The notes under the pieces were generated by a model that searched no databases, was not told where the DNA came from, and saw only the letters and a list, made by a program, of their open reading frames with translations. From assembly GCA_014218235.1 (NCBI GenBank), contig CM024758.1, positions 97,501,698 to 97,565,697 of the forward strand: DNA of 64,000 nt, read 5' to 3'. This DNA is from Colocasia esculenta (lineage: Eukaryota; Streptophyta; Magnoliopsida; Alismatales; Araceae). A program made the translations under genes and the position numbers. Of the stretch, positions 55,852-64,000 are shown one piece after another (position 1 is the first letter of the stretch; each line of letters starts with the position of its first letter).

Positions 55852-56404
55852 TTTATGGAAGAAAACAAGAAGAAAAAGTGAAGAAGTATTACTCTCAGCC
55901 ACTGGCTCTAGAAGAGGGCAATTCTAGAGTCTCTGTCCTCCAAAAACTCAAAATTTCCTCTAAGCCATCAAGAAGGGTAGAGCGAACAAATGACACCTCA
56001 CACATTCTTGCATGTTATATGGCTAGCATGTCCAGTCACTATGGGGCCTTCTCTTAGGAAGAAGAGGAACTGCTAGAGTTTACTCAAAGGTCAGACTCTC
56101 TAGCAAGAAAGGGAAAGACCATAAGTAAAGATCCAAAGACTCCAATAGTCAGAAGAGCGATTGCAACGACAATGATGTTTGAGGAAGATAGCAAGTTGCC
56201 ACCTATTTCCTTGAAAGAGACTTCAGTTAGGGGAGCAACCAACATCCCTAGCATGTCTATACATGATCCTACTGCGATAGTCTTGTTACAGAAATGCCAG
56301 TTGGAAATTGAAATGTTAAGAAAGCAAATTCAAGAAAAAGATGAATATATCATTGCATTAAAGGGAAAAGAGAGCGCAGTCAAAGCATTGCAAGGCAGCA
56401 TCAG
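55848..56404 (+). pseudogene. Continuation of upstream ORF, with stop and coiled coil
   Basis: An overlapping frame from 55848 reads SRVSVLQKLKISSKPSRRVE and HILACYMASMSSH, then a stop at 56055-56057. The same frame resumes with an acidic EEEELLEF segment, SKLPPISLKETS, and a coiled stretch QLEIEMLRKQIQEKDEYI. It is cut at 56404 by a solo LTR and resumes at 59243. Confidence 0.5.
56400..56404. repeat. Target-site duplication ATCAG, left copy
   Basis: Directly before TGTAACGACCC; repeated at 59238-59242. Confidence 0.92.
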
Positions 56405-59237
56405 TGTAACGACCCGACCTCCCGGACCCACGCCAGGGGCCCCGAGGGTCGCGCTGCCACCCACGGATCTGAAGATCCAGAAGGGTTAGATAAAATAGTC
56501 TAGTGAGATATGCAATGAATTCGAATAACTATAACAATATGTACAATATACAAGGGTTTGTACAGCACGTCCCAAGCAAAAGCACAAGTACCAGAAGAAA
56601 GGTGCAGTCCTTAAGGGGCATACCCCGAGAACTTGCAAAACACAACTCTCTGCTCACTCAGGCTACGAGAGCTCACAACACTCGCTCTCACTGCTGCTGA
56701 CAACAACACGGCGCCACAGCCGCCTCCGCAACCCGTCCGACATTGAGCTTCCGCGACGACGAGCACCTAGCTGAAGGAAGTAGTGGGGGTGAGCCTCGCG
56801 AACAAGGCCCATTAGGGATTACTAGTCCCTCACCGGCCAGAGCAACAAGAACTCCGAAAACAAGAAACTACACTAGAAAGATGTAAAGAGGGTAACACCT
56901 ATAATAGGGTACTACTAAGTAGCGGAAGAGAATAGCACGACGCCACGACCACCAACCGAAGTCGGGCCACATACACGACTCCCAAAGAAACCAACAGAGT
57001 CGGGCACAGAGCGGAAGCAACCCTCGGCACACCCGCCGAGATCACGCTACAACCAGGTGAGAACGATGTCTCACCGCAAGCACGGCCACCTCAAACCTCT
57101 ACAGGGTCGAGGGCCCACAAGCAGAACCACCCCGGACCCCGGATACACCGCAAGGTCAGGAAGCCATACACGCCGATGCCATTGCGGACTGACACCCAAG
57201 AACGGAGCTACGGTACCGAGAGGAAACCGAGCAGGAACCACCAGAAGCACGAGTCTGCCCACGGCCAGACCAACGACGCCCACGGAAACTAGGCACGGCC
57301 AGGCTATAACCGTCGTGCACGCTAGGGCAACGGATAACACTTGGAAATGTCGTAAGGAAATGCCGTCACAACAACAGCAACCAAGCCACCGCCTCTAGCA
57401 GCCAAGAGGGGGACCCGCAGTCCGCACGCTCTGCTCGCTAGCCTAGCTCCTGCCTCCGCCCCCGCGCAAGGGCGAGACAGAGCCGCCACATAAACATACA
57501 ACACACGCAACACCGCAGCCTGGCCAAGCTGCGGCCTCACTCCTGACACCACAACGTGGCTCCGGAACCAATGCAGAGAGAGGCAGTGAGACAAGGGACT
57601 GACTAGCCTGCACCGGGTAGAACTCCGGCCATCCTCGGTGTCCCAGGCCTAGTCAAGAGAGCTCTATAAACGACTCAGCGCCGCTGTCCAAACCACCATT
57701 TTCCCCTCTACTCCAGAGCCCGCCTCACTCGGCTGTCGACTCAAGTACGCTCGTAGTCTGGATACCTCCCTCAATAGGCTCCCGAGGATGGGGGTCCCAG
57801 GAAACGGTAACAACCTCTCAGACCGGGGACAAGCCCTCAAGTGCCGAGCATCGGGCGAACAGGCGGGGACAGCACAACAAAACCACGCGACTGTTGGGTT
57901 GTAACACACGACAAGCCCAGCAAGCGAGAGGCACACACGAACCCTCAAGAGGGCCGTCGGCCAACCAAGGCATGCACGAATGGCTAAAACCTCCGAACAA
58001 CAACAGACAGTACGGAAAACCTGTCACTTTACTAATAATCGATTGACCGCCAGTCAATCGATTATTAGATAGACACGACCCTTCTGGCACCGCTGCCAGG
58101 ACACGGCCACGAAGGTGTCACCTTCGGTCACTGAACGCAGGGAGGCAACCTGTCGTGTTCCATACCAGAAGGTCCTAAGGGCAAAGTCTGCCCTGGGGTA
58201 CACGCCGACACACAAACTGGGGCCACGGAAACCCCCGAGGCAACACAGGCGATGTCGCGTCCCCACAGGCCGTCGTGATCTCATCGTGACGGGGAAGGGT
58301 GCCACGACACCAACCTTATCGCGACGGGGCAAGGCATCGCGACAGCAAATCCTGTCGCGACCGGAAAATGCCTCGCGACAGCTACCCTTATCGCGACCGT
58401 CAACCGCGTCGCGATAAGGTCACGCCCGACCAGGCCGACGCCTCTACTGATGTCACGACGCGCCGTGCGGTCGCGACATCAGCAGGAAGGTAGACCGCCG
58501 GGATCCTCAATCTCGGGCCGCCCACGAGCTACAAACATGCACACACGGGGGAGGGGAGCATGGAGAAAGCTGGAAAGCTATTCTACAAACCTCGAGGGGA
58601 TCCCAATCCACCCGAATCGGGAAGGGCACAAGAAATCCCTACCTCAAACGAAGAACCGAATCCTGTAGGGCCCTTCTCATAGGAATGAACACCTCCTCCT
58701 CGCTCCACACACGCTCCACGACGCTGGGACACCATGCACGACCCTCCTCCTCGCCTGAAACACACAAAGGGGAGAAGAGGGGAGGAAGAGGTCGTCGGAG
58801 GGAGAGGGAGAAGGGAAGAAGAAGAGAGAGGGGGAAGGGGTAGCCGGCCTGCGCCTTAAGCGCCCGGCACCCAGAACGCGACGGACCGCCCTGTCGTGTT
58901 AACAACCTTAATGCGATGGGTCAACGGACCGCGACAAGAATGCACCCCCCAAGGGCGCCGCGACAACGCGACAGGCCGTACTGACACGCCTGCCACCCTG
59001 ACAGGCGTCAGACGACTGAAGCGACATAAAGCAGTCGCGACCCGCTGACCGGGCGCGACACGAAGATGCGACGGAGAGCTAGGGCACAACCTGAATGCGA
59101 CCCACAAGCGCATCGTGACACGGATGGCTGTCGCGTCAGGCACCCCCGACGCGACACCGTCGTGTCGCCCAGCCTGGACGCGTCAGTGGCCAGTCATCCC
59201 ACGACATCGGACGGAAGCCGGGAAACTGGGTCTTACA
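56405..59237 (-). mobile_element. Solo gypsy-type LTR, 2.8 kb, GC-rich
   Basis: TGTAACGACCC ... GGGTCTTACA flanked by exact ATCAG copies, with no internal region. The end TGTAACGACCCGACCTCCCGG resembles the antisense end of the gypsy LTR at 379, so its sense strand is probably minus. It is much more GC-rich than its surroundings and has many TCGCGACAGG/CCTGTCGCGAC words between 58050 and 59180. A near-perfect inverted pair, TAATAATCGATTGAC/GTCAATCGATTATTA, is at about 58032-58066. Many frames of 60-126 codons are composition-driven. Confidence 0.9.
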
Positions 59238-59242
59238 ATCAG
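59238..59242. repeat. Target-site duplication ATCAG, right copy
   Basis: Directly after the LTR end CTTACA; equal to 56400-56404. Confidence 0.92.
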
Positions 59243-59345
59243 CTCCCCCCAAATTCTACCAACAATGACACGACCGATGTCAAGCCACACTGAGGGCATT
59301 TCACCCTTAAATCCATGCCAAGAGACTTCGAAACAATCAACATAG
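59243..59345 (+). pseudogene. Tail of the upstream ORF after the solo LTR
   Basis: With the solo LTR and one ATCAG removed, the coiled-coil frame of 56172-56404 continues in frame here and ends at the TAG at 59343-59345. It reads SPQILPTMTRPMSSHTEG and ends KQST. No domain recognised. Confidence 0.65.
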
Positions 59346-59422
59346 CAAGGGCTTCCACAAGCTGAAGGGTTAACACTACAGTCGGCCCACAATCGCTTGA
59401 GTTTAACAATCAACATGGTAGA

Positions 59423-59779
59423 GTGCATATTATGAAGTTAACAGAAACGTGTGATAGTACTGCTACTACACTTAATACTCACCAACCTCCATACTCCATA
59501 TGTCATAATATGCACTCTGTTGATGCAATGGGGTGTTTAACTCTAGATGCGTCTTGTCATATGACGCCTCATGCATCCTCGTCGAGCAGACATTCACATT
59601 CAAATCTCCTGGCAGCATCTATGGCAGACTGGCTAGACAAACATGGGAAGTCTGAAGGTGACAGGACAAATAATATTGCGACAGAAATTGAGGCATTTCT
59701 GGAAAGATATTACAATAGTTCATTTTTGGGACAAAGGGGCAAATCAGTTGATAAGAAGCCTGTCAGAAAGGAGGTACAT
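59423..59779 (+). pseudogene. Gag-like segment of the Tat-like element, before solo LTR
   Basis: The open frame includes MADWLDKHGK and EIEAFLERYYNSSFLGQ, resembling the aligned helices of gypsy gag, and runs to KKPVRKEVH where the solo LTR at 59780 interrupts it. With the LTR and one 5-bp flank removed, the frame joins directly to 62884. The true start upstream is unclear. Confidence 0.5.
59775..59779. repeat. Imperfect target-site duplication TACAT, left copy
   Basis: TACAT before TGTAACACC; the right-hand counterpart at 62879-62883 is TACAC, one mismatch. Confidence 0.65.
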
Positions 59780-62700
59780 TGTAACACCGCAGAAATTTAT
59801 TGATTTAAAAGTTAAGGAAAATAACAAATAAATAAAAATCATAGTTAAACTCCCAAGAAGTGGAATCAACCATTTAAGTTATACTAGGCCAAAACAACTC
59901 TTATTGGATCAAAGGGCAAAACCCAATGACATTAAATCCCAAAATTCGTAACCCTAATTGAGCAAAAAATAGAAAGCAGTAATTAGGACAAAAATAAAGG
60001 CAATTAGCCATACTTAGCAACCCAAATTCGTACCCAGCCATGTTAGGATGTTTCCTAATAGCATTACTCCTCCAATTGGGGGGGGGGGGGAGAGGAATCC
60101 CCAAATCTGGGAAGGTACCATGCTAGAACTGCAACCCAACCTTCCTAGTCTCATTAGGACTTGAATAAACCCTAAATATATAAATAATCATCATGAGACT
60201 CTTGGGGAAGGGTTACCATCGTGTTGGGGTCTGGGAGGACGAGCTAGGGCACTAGGAGAGGAGGAGGACAACCAAGAACCCAGCTTCTTCTCCAACCTTT
60301 CACTGCTTCGACCTGGAAGTAGACACCTCTTAGATCCACTCAAAGGTAGGTGTTCTCGGGCCAAACAAGAACAAATCTCATACCATGTTAAACATCATCG
60401 TGTCTAGTTTCATATGCACTTGTTTTCCCTAATTTTGATCGATCGTGCTATGAGTATTAAGCGTTTTCCAAACATCGTGCATGTTTAGGACTTTTAGTGT
60501 TGACGTCGATTTTAACGCATTCGAGGCCAATTATGTGAAACCAACACCATAGTTCTCTCCTACTAATCATACCCAACATCTTTCATGTTCATACTTTTGT
60601 TCCAGGAGCCCTAGATCTTGAGTTATAAGCATTGCATGCATGTCTACCCCGTTTTTTACTGTTCTCGGTTGAAACCTTAAAATGCGACCATTCCAGACGT
60701 TGCGTTCTTCTTTTCATGAACGCGACGTACTAGACCGTCGTGTTCACATGAAAAATGACCAAATCTTCCGTTGCAATTTTGACTTTGACTGGCCGTTCTG
60801 ACACATAAAACTGTGTGTCACGTGGGTTTCAATGCCGGTCTTGAACGCAACGGAATATGCCATCGTGATTTGACCCGTTTTCCCGCTCATTTATTTCGCA
60901 CAATTTTTATATTGGAATTTTGAAAACACCTCTTGAACGTGGCGTGTCGAACTGTCACGATTCAGGGTTGTAGCAACCCGTTTCCTACCGCGTTATGAAA
61001 GCGATTGACAAGGCCGTCGTGTTTTGAAAGCCATTGCAACATATCGGCCTATCGCAACATGAAGGCGACAGACAGGTCCGTCGCGATTTGATGTTTAACA
61101 GAGTGTTGGTATTTCTGAACCATGTACGGTCTTATTAAGTGCGACGATTGAACCCGTCGCGATTTAAAGGCCAACCCGAGACTATTTTCTTGAGTTGTAT
61201 AGTCAACCATATGTATGTCCTACTGTCATATCATGTCATGTAGTTATTCAATGGCCTAAAAGTTATCAACCTACATGAAAGCTGTAAGTGTATGAACTTT
61301 TATTCTAAGTGCTCGTAATGATACTTGATTCTATGTGCCATGTGAATATCATTGTGCTGTCCATACTCTTTCTTGTTCATAACTGAAAGTGCTATATGTT
61401 AAAAATTCAACAACCATGTGATAGACTAATTGCATACCATGTCATGCTCGCTCGTTATAAGCTTTATGTCTCGTTTTAAACCGATGAATTGTGATATTGA
61501 GACACATCTACACGACACCTTGCACATATAGGCAACCACCACTCTTGGGGAATTGGAAACTCTCGGCCGGTCATTCCGTATCGGCAGACTAGTGACCTTT
61601 TCTCTAAGACCTCTGTAATTCTCTATACTCCGTGGATTCCCTCATGGAGACCGAGTTGGTTGTACCATTGAAGTTCCCAGAAGATAGAGAGCACCTCTAT
61701 TCTTATCTACTTCTCGTGAGGGTGATTTGATACATGGAAACCAAGCCACTAAGTATAATGATTAAACTAATAAAATTAAGCTGTTATGCTGCCGAAATTC
61801 ACTCTGGATAATGTCTACTTGCCTTGTTCCTTATTATCATTGACATAATCTTTAGTTCATAATTGTCCATTGCTTGAAAATCATGTTGGCCATAAATGAA
61901 TGAATGGAATTACCAAAAATTATTGGAACTTCGGTTCATAACTATGCATGTGCACATAAGGGCCCAGTCTGGTCCTTGGAGGAGCACCCGAAATACTTAT
62001 AATCGCGAGAGTATATGATCCATTGAGGTGTCTGGCAATCACCTAATTGAATGCAAGATTGATCTGGGTAATTTCCACATTGTTATTGAATGATTGATTG
62101 AGTTATTGAACTGTTATATGTGAAATGACCAAAATCTATTGTACATGTCATCGTTATTGAATCCAATACATCATTGTCCATTGGAATTCTATGGAATTCA
62201 ACTTGAGATATCCATTGTACATGCTATAGATTATTGAACCCCTTCTATATGACAAATGATCGTACTGTCATCCATTCCATTGTTAATCATTCTGTCTCAC
62301 ATGATAATTGTCACTGGATTTAGCTTAATGAATTGTTCTCATACATGTTATACATTGGGACTTGTTCCATATCGTTATCATGATCGTCTTACCGTGAGCA
62401 TTGCATGTTAGTATCTTGCCTGTTAAATTGTTAATTCATGTAAAGCATACCCACACACGAGATGTAAATCCTACTAGGCGTTAGTGCGCTCACACCTGCT
62501 TTCCATAACATTTCAGGAGACGACTATGAAGAGATTGAACATGATGGGACTGGGGAAGAGTGATGAGCTTCTCAGAGTACACCCGTCGATATAGCAAGAC
62601 GCCAGCGTGTTAGAGTCCATAGAGTTTGTAATAGCTAGTTATTTCCTTGTGTTGATGTACTTTGAATTACAATAATGGGCCCTATGTTTGGTTCTGATTA

Positions 62701-62878
62701 TTTAAGGTTGTAGTTTGATTTGATGGAAATGAAATAAAGAATTATTTGGCTGGCACAATTATTGTCTCGATTCATTTGTTACTTAGTTGTCACTCTGAAT
62801 CACTCGACTATGATACTCGTACTTATATCGCTCATGCTCTCGATATTTAATTTCGTTGCTAAATGTCGGGGCGTGACA
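59780..62878 (+). mobile_element. Solo gypsy-type LTR, 3.1 kb, same family as 46859-50266
   Basis: TGTAACACCGCAGAAATTTATTG ... GGGGCGTGACA with a near-duplication and no interior. Shares extensive blocks with 46859-50266, including CCGTGGATTCCCTCATGGAG at about 61637, CAGCTTCTTCTC followed by an AAAGGTAGGT donor-like site, and GTTATGCTGCCGAAATT. It contains a GCGACG word cluster (60690-61170) and a 13-G run near 60078. Confidence 0.87.
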
Positions 62879-62883
62879 TACAC
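62879..62883. repeat. Imperfect target-site duplication TACAC, right copy
   Basis: Follows the LTR end GTGACA; pairs with TACAT at 59775-59779. Confidence 0.65.
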
Positions 62884-63695
62884 ACTAAAGATCTTGAGGC
62901 TTTCGAGCTGTTGATAAATGCAAGTAAAGCTATGACTGGACCCTCTAGTACCACGTCCAAAGGCTCGAGGCATACCATTCCTTTCCAAGATAACGTTTAA
63001 AAACCCTATTCATTCTCCAAGGAAAAGACAAGGGTACTATTTGAATGGGCAACTGAATACAATAAAATTACACTACCGGTGCCCAAAAGACCTGAGCAAG
63101 CGAGAAAGAAAGATGATCCTATATTCTGCCTATACCATCAAGTCTTGGGCATATCATAGGAGACTACTATGTATTCAAGGATGTCATGGAATCCTTGATC
63201 AAGAAGGGAGAGCTACAAATGGTCGAGTATAGGGTGCATCCACCACGTTCGCATGAAACCTTCGCTCAACAGAAGACTGTGAATATGATTTCTCTCCACC
63301 AACAACTATTTAAGGAGGCACAATTTGATGCCCAACAAGAGCCTCAACTAGAGGACGAATTGTTAAAGGGAGTGTCATTATGGGGCCACCCTCCACCCTT
63401 CAATAGACACATAATTCCTAAGTTGCAAGTCAAAGAAGCACAGATCCCTTCTTCAGCCTGCCTATCCCCAATGGCCAAAAATGTCTCTTTACTATTTGCC
63501 AAGCCCTTGATGTCTGGAGAGACAACCAACTCAACTAAGCAAACTCATGGAGCACAAGGGCAGGGGAATGAATCTCCTATAATGCTGGAGCCAATGCAAT
63601 TGGATGGTACATGTCAAGACAAGGCCGAGAAACTACAAACATCTAGAAGAAAGGCAAAATATGAAAAGGCAAAAAGAACAGACAAAACTTTATAA
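62884..63695 (+). pseudogene. Tat-like gag C-terminal region with zinc knuckle
   Basis: The frame continues the 59423 segment with TKDLEAFELLINASKAM to an in-frame TAA at 62998-63000. The same frame continues with LFEWATEYNKITLPVPKRPEQ and FCLYHQVLG, where one missing base near 63158 shifts it into HIIGDYYVFKDVMESLIKKG (frame of 63186-63695). The knuckle is a CX2H..GH..DC pattern in which the last Cys is Tyr. The frame from 63186 then stays open for 169 codons to 63695, ending in a Lys-rich tail. Confidence 0.72.
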
Positions 63696-63743
63696 ATATA
63701 CGCATGCTATATGACCATAGTGGATGGTAAACATGGGAGCTGC

Positions 63744-64000
63744 CCCCTGAGCAAGATGAATTGCCAAGGCTCGATGAAAGGCTAGATCTTCTTGTCGGGA
63801 GGGAAGGAGCTAAGGGCAAAGCCCCAATAGTCTCAGTGGCTCAAGAAGGGGCTACAGATATAATAGCAACTGATAATATCAGCAATCTACTACCTATCCC
63901 TCTAGGAGGGGCTCCAACTGAAGTGATATCTGATATCCCTAGCACACATGCGTGTGATTTGGCCGTGACAGCACTACTACGGAGATACCAACAGAAAATT
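63744..64000 (+). CDS. Open frame running off the window, related to the 56040-56370 module
   Basis: Open to the right edge: PPEQDELPRLDERLDLLVG, then GKAPIVSVAQEGA, SNLLPIPLGGAP and a segment ending RRYQQKI. It aligns without gaps over about 40 residues with the SKLPPISLKETS ... QLEI segment upstream (about 13 of 40 identical by eye). Function not recognised; probably the linker between gag and protease. Confidence 0.4.

Larger units (their letters stand above)
54241..64000 (+). mobile_element. Tat-like Ty3/gypsy element, partial, with two solo LTRs inside
   Basis: Plus-strand element running from an LTR end and primer site (54807) through an upstream ORF region (55228-59345) and gag (59423-63695) to the window edge. 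The assignment rests on the primer site and the gag knuckle CLYHQVLG...VFKD, a Tat-group pattern. An ORF upstream of gag is also known from Ogre/Tat elements. Solo LTRs at 56405-59237 and 59780-62878 split it. Left LTR boundary and everything beyond gag are not visible. Confidence 0.65.

Noticed and set aside
57057..59345. Many 60-113-codon frames in the solo LTR 56405-59237
   Set aside because: GC-rich composition gives long frames on all strands. Exact TSDs and LTR ends explain the whole block as a solo LTR; only 59243-59345 belongs to a frame of the host element.

Overview
This window is plant nuclear DNA, almost certainly from a flowering plant with a repeat-rich genome. It is AT-rich and I could not identify any host gene. 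Nearly all of it is LTR retrotransposon: Ty1/copia elements of the SIRE/Maximus type (primer sites for initiator tRNA-Met, long LTRs, an extra ORF between pol and the 3' LTR), Ty3/gypsy elements (chromovirus-like, Athila-like and Tat-like), and solo LTRs. The species cannot be named from this sequence.

Region 1 (1-30124) is a three-level nest, all on the minus strand. A gypsy element spans 379-30119 and is flanked by the 5-bp duplication TTTTA. A SIRE-type copia (element 2, 12823-25940) is inserted in its gag. A second SIRE-type copia (element 1, 551-12822) is inserted in the left LTR of element 2. A 100-N assembly gap at 451-550 hides the gypsy pol, most of its 3' LTR, and the outer ends of elements 1 and 2. 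All coding regions here carry frameshifts and stops.

Region 2 (30125-34680) is degenerate: unassigned sequence, a 50-51 bp hairpin-bearing tandem repeat, a GC-rich degenerate repeat, a copia gag scrap and copia LTR pieces.

Region 3 (34686-44445) is an intact, very young Athila-like element (element 3). It has a TSD ACTGT, 2.96-kb LTRs that differ by about two substitutions, a tRNA-Asp primer site and a polypurine tract. Its coding region is gag C-terminus plus a scrap of pre-RT, joined to the integrase C-terminus, so it is non-autonomous. It sits inside a SIRE-type LTR.

Region 4 (44446-52555) is the remainder of that SIRE-type element (element 4). Its extra ORF is split by a 3.4-kb solo LTR (46859-50266, TSD CTACT). 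It is followed by a head-to-head junction with a plus-strand copia gag fragment, then a polypurine tract and a truncated LTR.

Region 5 (52556-64000) starts with another SIRE-type LTR. After it comes a plus-strand Tat-like gypsy element (primer site at 54807, upstream ORF, gag with zinc knuckle) whose reading frames are split by two solo LTRs (56405-59237, TSD ATCAG; 59780-62878, near-TSD TACAT/TACAC). It runs off the right edge.

In an autonomous element gag forms the particle, protease/integrase/RT/RNase H copy and insert the element, and the LTRs supply promoter and ends. None of the copies here looks able to supply all of these; element 3 would need proteins in trans.
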